Positions 42,618 through 50,313 of a stretch of 64,000 nucleotides of DNA are shown one piece after another. The position numbers were made by a program, and so were the translations under genes. The stretch is from assembly GCA_024397995.1 (NCBI GenBank), contig CP073746.1, positions 558,001 through 622,000 of the forward strand. The letters are read 5' to 3'. The notes under the pieces are model-generated. The model was not told where the DNA came from and did no database searches. It was given only the letters and a program-made list of their open reading frames with translations. How positions within the stretch are numbered: position 1 is the first letter of the stretch; each line of letters starts with the position of its first letter. Origin of the DNA: a bacterium SCSIO 12827. Its GTDB lineage: Bacteria; Pseudomonadota; Alphaproteobacteria; Rhodospirillales; Casp-alpha2.

Positions 42618-44861
42618 ATGCCGCTTTCGACCTATCTGCCGGAAGAAATGGGCTCCGTCGCCATCGCCCCCCTGGGACCGGTGGAGGCGGGCAGCTTCCA
42701 ATCCTTCTTCATCATCTACACGGCGGGCAAGTTCGGGATCGACGATTCCGGCTCGCTCAAGATCGTGCATCGCTTCGCTTCGGACCTGGGCAGGTTGCAG
42801 ATGGACGACCCGGAGGGCGCCAATTACGTTTCGGCCCAGGCGTCGAACGGTGCCGTCCTGCACATGGAATACGACCTCAAGCGCAACTTCCGGCCCTGGG
42901 ATAAGACGCTCTACATCAAGGTCGTGCGCGGGTTCCTGTCGGAAGGCGACCGCATCGTGATCCGCATCGGCGACCGCCGGTATGGCGGGCCGGGTGTGCG
43001 CATGCAGACCTTTCAGGAAAAGGAATTCCAGTTCCGGGTCTTGGTCGATGCCTTTGCGACCTATGACTATGTGGAATTGCCGAACACACCGTCGATCGAG
43101 GTCACCTCCGGCCCGCCCGTGATCTACAAGGCCGTGTTGCCGACCCTGAAGCGGGTGGGGGAGACCTTTCTGCTGGGCCTCAAGGGCGAGGACCGTTGGG
43201 GCAATCCGTCTGCCAAATGCGAGGATACCTTTCGCGTGACTTCGACCCGTCCGGTCGAAAACCTGCCGGACGAAATTTCCTTTTATCCCGGCCAGGCCTC
43301 GGTGCAGATCGACGGCCTGCGCGCGGAAGAGGAAGGCGACCTGTGCATCGATCTGGTCGACATGGACGGCAATGTGACGGCGCGCTCCAACCCGCTTCGC
43401 ATCGTGGCGAAGACCGGCGGCGTCAGCTTCTGGGCCGACCTGCATGGTCAGTCTCAGGAAACCATCGGCACCAACAATGCGCGCTCCTACTTCTCGTTCG
43501 CCCGCGACAGGGCGTTCCTTGACGCCACGGTGCATCAAGGCAACGATTTTCAGATCACGTCGGAATTCTGGGATGAACTGAATAGCCTGAGCCGTGAGTT
43601 CACCCAGGACAGCCGCTTCATCGTCATCCCCGGTTATGAATGGTCGGCCAATACCTGCCTGGGCGGCGACCGCAATATTCTGTATGCGGAGGAAGGGCGG
43701 CCCATCTATCGCTCGTCCCACGCCTTGGTCGAGGACACCCGTGACCTGGATCAGGACGCCAACAGCGTCGAGGAACTGTTCGACAAGTTGCAAGGCGAGG
43801 ACGTGACCGTGTTCGCCCATGTGGGCGGGCGTTATGCCGACATTCGGCGCGGCCATGACCGGAAATTGGAACGCTCGGTCGAGGTCCATTCCGCCTGGGG
43901 CACCTTCGAATGGCTGGTCGAGGACGCCTTCGAAATGGGCTACCGCACGGGTATTCTCGCGACCTCGGACGGGCACAAGGGCCGGCCGGGTGCCTCGCAC
44001 CCCGGGGCCACCCGGTTCGGTGCCTATGGTGGGCTGACCTGCCTGTTCGCCGATGACCTGACCCGCGCCAATCTGATGACGGCGCTGAAACGCCGCCACC
44101 ATTACTGCACCACGGGCTGCCGGGCGGTGTTGTCGACCAAAGTGACGCTCGACCGGCCCGCCGACCGCTTTGACGATGATCCGGCCTTGGGCGGTCCGCC
44201 GGATGAACAGGTCAGCGAGGCCGTCATGGGCGACATCCTGCGCACCGATGCAGAGATCGCGACCTTCGAGATCGACATTCATGCCGCCGCGCCGATTGAA
44301 CGCATCGACATCCGCGATGGCTTGCGCCTGCTGGAAACCTGGCGCCCGTCCGAGGCCGAGGACATGGGCCGGCGCATCCGGGTCATTTGGGAAGGCTCCG
44401 AATACCGGGGGCGCGGCCGGGAAACGATCTGGGACGGTTTCGCCGAATTGTCGGGCAACACCTTTGCTCGGGTCTCGCCCATCAACTGGTACAACATCGA
44501 GAAGCGCCTGGATCTGGTGTCGCCCCAACGCGTTGAATGGTCGTCCCTGACCACGGGCGGCTTCATTGGTTTCGACGCCTGGCTGGATGACATGGTCATG
44601 GGCTGGCTTCGCATCGACACGCCACTGGTCAAGAAAACCATCGCTGTCCAAGACATCGGGCGCGAGGATATCCGCTTGGAGGCCGGCGGCCTTGGCCGCC
44701 GCGTGCGCGTCTACCGCCTGCCGGAGGAAAACCCCCATAAGCGGCTCAAGCTGGCGCGCAAGATTCCCCTCAGCCCCGACCGCGACAACGCCCTTTACGT
44801 GCGCATCACGCTGGAAGACGGCCATGTCATCTGGTCGTCACCGATTTATCTCGTTCCATGA
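42618..44861 (+). CDS. DUF3604 domain-containing protein (PHP-like metal-dependent hydrolase)
   Basis: This large protein of 747 residues has a central DUF3604 region that reads like a PHP-type metal site: FWADLHGQSQ, ATVHQGNDFQ, VIPGYEWSAN, FAHVGGRYAD, EVHSAWGTFEW and ATSDGHKGRPGA. About 270 N-terminal residues and a C-terminal beta-rich region flank it. The ATG at 42618 follows TTGGGGGGC. No signal peptide is visible. The family is widespread in environmental proteobacteria and its substrate is unknown. Ten bases separate it from the VOC protein, so the two likely work together. Confidence 0.85.
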   Translation: MPLSTYLPEEMGSVAIAPLGPVEAGSFQSFFIIYTAGKFGIDDSGSLKIVHRFASDLGRLQMDDPEGANYVSAQASNGAVLHMEYDLKRNFRPWDKTLYIKVVRGFLSEGDRIVIRIGDRRYGGPGVRMQTFQEKEFQFRVLVDAFATYDYVELPNTPSIEVTSGPPVIYKAVLPTLKRVGETFLLGLKGEDRWGNPSAKCEDTFRVTSTRPVENLPDEISFYPGQASVQIDGLRAEEEGDLCIDLVDMDGNVTARSNPLRIVAKTGGVSFWADLHGQSQETIGTNNARSYFSFARDRAFLDATVHQGNDFQITSEFWDELNSLSREFTQDSRFIVIPGYEWSANTCLGGDRNILYAEEGRPIYRSSHALVEDTRDLDQDANSVEELFDKLQGEDVTVFAHVGGRYADIRRGHDRKLERSVEVHSAWGTFEWLVEDAFEMGYRTGILATSDGHKGRPGASHPGATRFGAYGGLTCLFADDLTRANLMTALKRRHHYCTTGCRAVLSTKVTLDRPADRFDDDPALGGPPDEQVSEAVMGDILRTDAEIATFEIDIHAAAPIERIDIRDGLRLLETWRPSEAEDMGRRIRVIWEGSEYRGRGRETIWDGFAELSGNTFARVSPINWYNIEKRLDLVSPQRVEWSSLTTGGFIGFDAWLDDMVMGWLRIDTPLVKKTIAVQDIGREDIRLEAGGLGRRVRVYRLPEENPHKRLKLARKIPLSPDRDNALYVRITLEDGHVIWSSPIYLVP

Positions 44862-44871
44862 CAGGTCATCC

Positions 44872-45738
44872 ATGACAGGCATCGATCACGTCGTTCTCAC
44901 CGCCCGCGATCTGGCCGGGATCTCGGAGTTTTATGAACGCCTCGGCTTTACGCTGACACCCCAGGCGCAGCATCCTTTCGGTACGGGCAACCGGCTGGCT
45001 CAGCTTCAGGGAAGCTTTATCGAGCTTCTGTCCGTGACCAAGCCCGATGATGTGCCGGAAGCAGGGCCGGGCGAATATTCCTTCGGCGCCTATAACCGGG
45101 ATTACCTGAAGACGGGTGACGGCATGTCCATGCTGGCCCTGACGTCGGATGGCTGGGAGGTTGACCGCGCCCGGTTCGAACGGGCCGGGTTCAAACTGCC
45201 CGCCCCCTTCGCCTTCGGGCGCAAGGCGCGCCAACCCGACGGCAGCGAGGTCAAACTGGATTTCCGCCTGACCTTCCTGACCGACCCCGCCCTGCCGCGT
45301 GCACCCTTCTTCACGTGCGATCACCGGCATCCGGGGGAAATTTTCTGGAAACCCCATTACCAGACCCATGCCAATGGGGCGCAGCGTATTGTCGAAGTGC
45401 AGATGGTCGCGGAAAATCCGGAAGTCCACATGGGGCTGATTAAGCGCCTGTTCGGGGCCGTGGTGCCCATCTACGGCGGCATCTGCGCGGGGCTAATGGG
45501 CGCCGGGTTCTGCGTTCTGGAGCCCGAGGCCTTTGCCGAGACCTATCCCGGGGTGGCGATTCCGACGGTGCCGGAAGGCGAAGCGCGGTTCGCCGGGTTC
45601 CGCGTCGCCGTCGCCGATCTGGACGCGGCCGAGGCCCTATGGCGGGAAAACGGCGTCGCATTCCGGCGTGTCGGCGACCGTCTTTACGTCCCCGGCGAAA
45701 ACGCCTTCGGCTGCCTCATTGCCCTTTCGGAGAGCTGA
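44872..45738 (+). CDS. VOC family protein (glyoxalase-like)
   Basis: This 288-residue protein starts at the ATG at 44872 and has an N-terminal VOC module with metal-ligand candidates His5 (GIDHVVLTARDL) and a Glu in SFIELLS. A second, more divergent module lies near the C-terminus (GFRVAVADLDAAEALWREN). Similar long VOC proteins are annotated as glyoxalase-like without a known substrate. It is transcribed just after the DUF3604 gene and ends before the palindromic operator of the next operon. Confidence 0.83.
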   Translation: MTGIDHVVLTARDLAGISEFYERLGFTLTPQAQHPFGTGNRLAQLQGSFIELLSVTKPDDVPEAGPGEYSFGAYNRDYLKTGDGMSMLALTSDGWEVDRARFERAGFKLPAPFAFGRKARQPDGSEVKLDFRLTFLTDPALPRAPFFTCDHRHPGEIFWKPHYQTHANGAQRIVEVQMVAENPEVHMGLIKRLFGAVVPIYGGICAGLMGAGFCVLEPEAFAETYPGVAIPTVPEGEARFAGFRVAVADLDAAEALWRENGVAFRRVGDRLYVPGENAFGCLIALSES

Positions 45739-45754
45739 TTCAGCCGTCTAAATA

Positions 45755-45772
45755 CCTATATAGCTATATAGG
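45755..45772. promoter_or_regulatory. 18-bp perfect palindromic operator before the GntR/Frd/fumarase operon
   Basis: CCTATATAGCTATATAGG is a perfect 18-bp palindrome, 78 bases before the gntR start and 17 bases after the VOC gene. Its size and symmetry fit an operator for a GntR/HutC dimer, and the adjacent regulator gene makes autoregulation likely. It is distinctly AT-rich against the local DNA. Confidence 0.65.
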
Positions 45773-45849
45773 ACTTGAAAATCCTTGATCCTCGGGTGTA
45801 GGAATCAAGAAAAGGCCGCAACGAACCGGCCACATCAGGGAACGCATCC

Positions 45850-46617
45850 ATGGTTTTCTCCGCCTTGGCGACAGTGCTTGAGGACGGCGCGCATTCAGGT
45901 ATGCAGCGCTTGCCCAAGTACCTGCAACTGTCCGACGCCATCGCCCGCGCGATCCTGCAGGGGCGGCTGAAGACCGGTGAGAAACTGCCGCCGGAAAGCG
46001 AACTGGCGCGGGTGTTGCCGGCCAGTCTGGGCACCATCCAGCGCGCGCTCAACAATCTGGCCGAACGGGGCCTGCTGGTCCGCCGTCACGGCCACGGCAC
46101 CTTCGTCGCGGAACCGGCCATGGCGCCCAAGGATCTGTGGCATTTCCGCTTTCTCGCCGACGACGGGCGGTCGCTGCTGCCGGTCTATACTCAGGTCGGC
46201 TCCATCGACGCCGTGCGCCGCCCCGGCCCATGGTCCGACTTTCTGGGCACCAAGGATCTGATCGTCGTGACCCGGCGCATCGACGTGAACCATGCCCATA
46301 CGGGGATCAGCGAACTGTATTTGCCCGAAGCCCGCGTGCCGGGCCTGTTGAAGGTCGCGCCCAAAACGCTGGAAAACGTGAACATCCGCGCCTTCATGGC
46401 CGATCGCTTCGGGATCGCCACGGAACGGGTGCGCGAAATGGCGGCCTGTGGGCCGCTGCCGGAAACGGTCACGGGGGCGCTCGGCCTGGCGCCTGGCCTG
46501 GCGGGCCTGGCCTATCACATGGAAGGGTTCGCGCATCGCGACCGGCCCATCAGCTATCAGATCGCCTGGTTCCCGCCGGGCGGCCCGCGCCTGGTTCTCG
46601 GCGAGAAACACGAATAG
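45850..46617 (+). CDS. GntR family transcriptional regulator (HutC/UTRA type)
   Basis: This 255-residue protein has an N-terminal GntR winged helix (QLSDAIARAILQGRLKTGEK, then LPPESELARVLPASLGTIQRAL in sequence) and a C-terminal UTRA effector domain. The UTRA domain usually binds a small metabolite. The gene heads a compact same-strand series of eight genes; the next start is 25 bases downstream. The perfect palindrome at 45755-45772 is its probable target. Confidence 0.9.
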   Translation: MVFSALATVLEDGAHSGMQRLPKYLQLSDAIARAILQGRLKTGEKLPPESELARVLPASLGTIQRALNNLAERGLLVRRHGHGTFVAEPAMAPKDLWHFRFLADDGRSLLPVYTQVGSIDAVRRPGPWSDFLGTKDLIVVTRRIDVNHAHTGISELYLPEARVPGLLKVAPKTLENVNIRAFMADRFGIATERVREMAACGPLPETVTGALGLAPGLAGLAYHMEGFAHRDRPISYQIAWFPPGGPRLVLGEKHE

Positions 46618-46642
46618 GAAGACCCATACGGATGGAACGCAT

Positions 46643-47362
46643 ATGAGCAACGATACCCTTACCGTGGAAATCTGGCGCGGCCGCGAAGACGGGCGGTTCG
46701 ACACCTTCGAAGTGCCGCGCATGGCGAGCCAGACCGTGCTCGACATCGTCACCTACGTGCAGCGCAACCTGGACCCGGGCCTGTCCTACCGCTTTGCCTG
46801 CCGGGTCGGGGTCTGCGGGTCCTGCGCCATGACTGTGAACGGCAAGCCGCGCTGGACCTGCCGCACCCATGTCGACAAGGTCGCCGATGAAGGCGTCCTG
46901 CGCATCCAGCCGCTGAAGAACATGCCGGTGATCCGCGATCTGGCCGTCGACATGACGGAATTCTTTGAAAAATGGACAAAGGCCAAGGCCCATTTCGTGC
47001 CGACGGCGACCCGCCATGACGACTTCGCCCAGGTGTCGCCCAGCGACCCCAAGCGCAAGGAAGCCACAGCGGGGATCGAATGCATCAACTGCGGCGTCTG
47101 CTATTCGGCCTGCGACACAGTGGCCTGGCTGGGTGAATATCTCGGCCCGGCGGCCCTCAACCGGGCCTGGACCCTGCACAATGATGTGCGCGACGGCGGC
47201 CAGTCGGACCGCATCAAGGCCATCGCTGGGACCGGCGGCTGTCAGGCCTGTCATTCGCACCAAAGCTGTTTTGAGCTGTGTCCCAAGCATTTGAACCCGA
47301 CGGCGTCGATCGCCGGGCTCAAGCGGGCGACCGCCAAGGCGGCGCTGAAGGGGGAGATCTGA
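46643..47362 (+). CDS. Succinate dehydrogenase/fumarate reductase iron-sulfur subunit-like protein
   Basis: This 239-residue protein has the plant-type ferredoxin site CRVGVCGSCAMTVNGKPRWTC (split 2Fe-2S ligands), the first 4Fe-4S ligand set CINCGVCYSAC, and a second set CQACHSHQSCFELCPKHLNP that can hold the 3Fe-4S and the last ligand of the 4Fe cluster. CINCGVCYSAC and the PKHLNP region resemble FrdB more than SdhB. It would pass electrons between the flavoprotein encoded at the end of the operon and the two membrane anchors that follow. Confidence 0.88.
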   Translation: MSNDTLTVEIWRGREDGRFDTFEVPRMASQTVLDIVTYVQRNLDPGLSYRFACRVGVCGSCAMTVNGKPRWTCRTHVDKVADEGVLRIQPLKNMPVIRDLAVDMTEFFEKWTKAKAHFVPTATRHDDFAQVSPSDPKRKEATAGIECINCGVCYSACDTVAWLGEYLGPAALNRAWTLHNDVRDGGQSDRIKAIAGTGGCQACHSHQSCFELCPKHLNPTASIAGLKRATAKAALKGEI

Positions 47363-47365
47363 TCC

Positions 47366-47716
47366 ATGACTCCCGAACGCGCCGAAACTCTGGAATGGCT
47401 GATGCAGCGGGTCTCCGCCATGGTGCTGGCGGTCTGCGTCATCGTGCATCTGGCCGTCATCGTCATCGCCGTGCAGGGCGGGGTCACGTCCAAGGAAATC
47501 GTCGCCCGGGTCGGCGGCTCCGTACCTTGGTTGATGTTCTATTCCTTATTCGTGATCGCCGTGGCGCTGCATGCGCCGACGGGGCTGCGCAACATCCTGC
47601 GGGAATATACATCCCTCGGGCGCCGACAGACCCATTGGATCATGGCTGCCGTCTGTGTCCTGATCCTGGTCATGGGGTTCCGTGCCGTGATCGGGCTTTA
47701 CGGATTGGGGGCATAA
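47366..47716 (+). CDS. Cytochrome b-type membrane anchor of Sdh/Frd-like complex, first subunit
   Basis: This 116-residue protein has three hydrophobic helices (VLAVCVIVHLAVIVIAV, WLMFYSLFVIAVAL, and IMAAVCVLILVMGF). The motif HAPTGLRNIL matches the H-x3-G-[IL]-R pattern of haem- and quinone-site regions in SdhC-type anchors. It begins three bases after the iron-sulfur gene. With the next gene it forms a two-subunit membrane anchor. Confidence 0.8.
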   Translation: MTPERAETLEWLMQRVSAMVLAVCVIVHLAVIVIAVQGGVTSKEIVARVGGSVPWLMFYSLFVIAVALHAPTGLRNILREYTSLGRRQTHWIMAAVCVLILVMGFRAVIGLYGLGA

Positions 47717-47720
47717 CGCC

Positions 47721-48059
47721 ATGAAGACGCATCGCAATCACGCCAACTACTGGGCCTTCGTCCTGCACCGGGTTTCCGGACTTGCCCTGTTGCTGTTCCT
47801 GCCGGCGCATTTTTATGTCCTGGCCCTGGCCGTTGAACAGGCCGCGACCCTCGACATGTTCCTCAGCTGGACCGAGGCGCCCTTGGTTAAGCTTCTGGAA
47901 ACCGGGCTGGTGGTCCTGCTGGCGGCCCATATGACCGGCGGTCTCCGCATCCTGGCCATTGAATTCCTGGCCTGGCGTAATTGGCAGAAATCCGTGGTCG
48001 CCATCACCGGCGGGCTGTCGCTCGCGGCCGGGCTGCTGTTCTTTCTCAATGCGGGATGA
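47721..48059 (+). CDS. Cytochrome b-type membrane anchor of Sdh/Frd-like complex, second subunit
   Basis: This 112-residue protein has three hydrophobic segments, an N-terminal HRVSGLALLLFLPAHFYVL that resembles the SdhC start, and a second HMTGGLRILA copy of the H-x3-G-L-R pattern. It begins four bases after the preceding anchor gene. Histidines in both anchors make one or two b-type haems possible. Confidence 0.8.
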   Translation: MKTHRNHANYWAFVLHRVSGLALLLFLPAHFYVLALAVEQAATLDMFLSWTEAPLVKLLETGLVVLLAAHMTGGLRILAIEFLAWRNWQKSVVAITGGLSLAAGLLFFLNAG

Positions 48060-48069
48060 TCGGATCACC

Positions 48070-48798
48070 ATGACCGAGCTGTCGCCCGAACTGATCGTGG
48101 TGCTCGGGGCGTTCCTGGCGGCCTTTGTCGCGGGATCGTCCGGGTTCGGCGACGCCTTGGTGTCGGCGGCGTTCTGGCTGCATGTCCTGCCGCCGGTCGA
48201 GGCGGCCCCCCTGATCATCCTGACCGGCATCACCCTGCATGTGTTCCTGTTGATCCGCCTGCGCAGCCGGTTGGATTTCTCGCGGCTGCTGCCGTTCCTG
48301 TCCCTGGGCGTGATCGGCGTGCCGATCGGCACCTGGCTGCTGCAACATCTGCCGGCGGAACCATTCAAGATCGCGGTCGGTGCCTTGCTTGTGCTTTACG
48401 GCGGTGGCTTGCTGGTTTTCGCCAACCCGCCGACCATCACCCGCGGCGGGCGCGGGATGGACGCGGCGGCGGGGGGCATCGGCGGGGTGCTGGGCGGTAT
48501 GGCGGGCTTGTCCGGCATCGTGCCCGCGGTGTGGAGCGGCCTGCGCGGCTGGCCCCGCGACCAGGCCCGCGGCGTGACCCAGCCGTTTATCCTGATCATG
48601 CACAGCCTGTCCCTGGCCGCCATGGCCTATGCGGGCCTGATCACGCCGCAGCTGGCGCATAACTACCTTTGGGCCCTTCCGGCCATGGCCCTGGGCGGCC
48701 TGATCGGCATCGGCTGCTACACCCGTTTGAACGAAGAACGCTTCCGGTGCATCGTCCTGGCCATCCTGGCCGGCGCCGGGGTGACGTTGATTGTCTAG
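48070..48798 (+). CDS. TauE/SafE (TSUP) family transporter within the Frd/fumarase operon
   Basis: This 242-residue membrane protein starts at the ATG at 48070. It has TSUP hallmarks in FVAGSSGFGDALVSAAFW and, in the second half, GGVLGGMAGLSGIVPAVWSG. It sits between the membrane anchors and the fumarase genes with gaps of 10 and 12 bases, so it belongs to the operon. TSUP proteins export sulfite or organic sulfonates and a few import small acids. Its presence here is unusual and suggests that the operon substrate carries, or releases, a sulfur oxyanion or a small organic acid. Confidence 0.85.
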   Translation: MTELSPELIVVLGAFLAAFVAGSSGFGDALVSAAFWLHVLPPVEAAPLIILTGITLHVFLLIRLRSRLDFSRLLPFLSLGVIGVPIGTWLLQHLPAEPFKIAVGALLVLYGGGLLVFANPPTITRGGRGMDAAAGGIGGVLGGMAGLSGIVPAVWSGLRGWPRDQARGVTQPFILIMHSLSLAAMAYAGLITPQLAHNYLWALPAMALGGLIGIGCYTRLNEERFRCIVLAILAGAGVTLIV

Positions 48799-48810
48799 GA
48801 GGCAACTAAC

Positions 48811-49686
48811 ATGAAACTCGATCTCGCCGCCGTCGAGGAAACGGCCAAACACCTCTATATCCAGGCGCTGAAGATTCTGCCGCCGGACATCAAGGACGGC
48901 TTCAAGCGCCTGGACGCGACGGAGACGGATCCGACGGCCAAGTCGATCCTGGCGACCATGATTAAGAACATCGACGTGGCCGAGGACACGACCAACCTTT
49001 TGTGTCAGGACACCGGCATCCCGATCTACAACATCCTGATCGGGCGCGGGGTCGAGGTCGACGGCCACGCCTTGAAGGAGGCGATCCGCAAAGGCTGTGA
49101 GCGGGCCACCACCGAACACCCGCTGCGCTCTTCCGTCGTCCATCCGATCACCCGGGTCAACGAACAGACCTCCTGCGGCATCAAGGTGCCGGTCATTACC
49201 ATCGACTTTTCCGACAAGGACGAGTTCTTCGAGATGGAAATGATCCCCAAGGGGTCCGGCTCGGAGAACGGCAGTTTCCTGAAGATGTGCATTCCGGCCG
49301 AGGGCGTGGCCGGCATCAAGACCTTCGTCGTCGACAAGGTGATGGAAGTGGGCGGGCGCGTCTGCCCACCGACCATCGTCGGCGTCGGCGTCGGCGGCAC
49401 GTCGGACCTCTGCACCAAGCTGGCCAAGAAAGCCGGGGCCCGGCCCTTGGGTTCCGTCTGCGAGGACCCGGAAGGGGCGAAGTTGGAAAAGGAACTGAGC
49501 GCCGCCGTCAACATGCTGGGCATCGGCCCGCAGGGCTTGGGCGGTGATTCCACTGCCTTCGCCGTGCATGTCGAAACCGCCGCCACCCACATCACCATGA
49601 ACCCGGTCGCCGTCAACATCATGTGCCATTCGGCGCGCCGCGCCCGGGCGACCTTTACGCCCAAGGGCGTCGAGATCGGCTTCTAG
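48811..49686 (+). CDS. Class I fumarase / L-tartrate dehydratase alpha-type subunit
   Basis: This 291-residue protein matches the N-terminal half of class I fumarases. LLCQDTGIPIYNI carries the first cluster Cys, TSCGIKVPVI is adjacent to the substrate site, and VGVGVGGTSDLCTKLAKKA and IGPQGLGGDSTAFAVHVE are family signatures with further Cys ligands. The oxygen-sensitive 4Fe-4S cluster hydrates fumarate to malate or dehydrates tartrate. The beta-type gene follows after 15 bases. Confidence 0.88.
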   Translation: MKLDLAAVEETAKHLYIQALKILPPDIKDGFKRLDATETDPTAKSILATMIKNIDVAEDTTNLLCQDTGIPIYNILIGRGVEVDGHALKEAIRKGCERATTEHPLRSSVVHPITRVNEQTSCGIKVPVITIDFSDKDEFFEMEMIPKGSGSENGSFLKMCIPAEGVAGIKTFVVDKVMEVGGRVCPPTIVGVGVGGTSDLCTKLAKKAGARPLGSVCEDPEGAKLEKELSAAVNMLGIGPQGLGGDSTAFAVHVETAATHITMNPVAVNIMCHSARRARATFTPKGVEIGF

Positions 49687-49701
49687 GGGAGGATTGAGAC
49701 C

Positions 49702-50313
49702 ATGACCGAACACACGATCCACATGCCCTGCACCGAGGAACAGATCGGCGAATTGAAAGCGGGTGATACGGTGATCCTGGAGGACTGGCTGTACGGCATC
49801 CGCGATGCGACGCAGATCCACATGTTCGATAAGGGCCGCAAGTCCCGGTTCGATCTGAACGGCCATGCGGTGATTCACACGGCCCCCAACGTGAAGAAGG
49901 TGCCGAAATCCAATTTCTGCCCGGCGGGTTATGAGAGTGTGTGCATCGGCACCACGACGTCGCAGCGCATGGAGCGGTTCACCCGGCCGCTGATGCAGGA
50001 ATACGGCGTGCGCATGGTGATCGGCAAGGGCGGTCTGGGTGAGGACAGCCGCGCCGCGTTCAAGGAATTCGGCGGCGTGTACCTGGCCATCATCGGCGGC
50101 ACGGCGGCGCTGGAGACCACCTGGATCGAGCAGATCACGGATGTGGACCTGGAAGACCTCAATCCCGAATGTCTGTGGGAATTCAAGATCAATCACTTCG
50201 GCCCGCTGCTGGTCGCCATGGATGCCCACGGCGGCTCGCTCTATGACGGGGTCAAGAAAACCGCCGAAGACCGCCGCGCCGAAGCGCTGGCCAGCATGGG
50301 AGTTTCCTCGTGA
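49702..50313 (+). CDS. Class I fumarase / L-tartrate dehydratase beta-type subunit
   Basis: This 203-residue protein matches the C-terminal half of class I fumarases, with LKAGDTVILEDWLYGIRDA at the start, PAGYESVCIGTTTSQRM and MVIGKGGLGEDSRAAFKE in the middle. With the alpha subunit it completes the active site. Its stop codon overlaps the start of the flavoprotein gene by four bases, coupling fumarase and flavoprotein production. Confidence 0.88.
   Translation: MTEHTIHMPCTEEQIGELKAGDTVILEDWLYGIRDATQIHMFDKGRKSRFDLNGHAVIHTAPNVKKVPKSNFCPAGYESVCIGTTTSQRMERFTRPLMQEYGVRMVIGKGGLGEDSRAAFKEFGGVYLAIIGGTAALETTWIEQITDVDLEDLNPECLWEFKINHFGPLLVAMDAHGGSLYDGVKKTAEDRRAEALASMGVSS

Noticed and set aside
42573-44825. 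750-residue open frame on the minus strand across the DUF3604 gene
   Set aside because: It mirrors the DUF3604 coding frame, and its composition is that of an antisense reading of GC-rich DNA.
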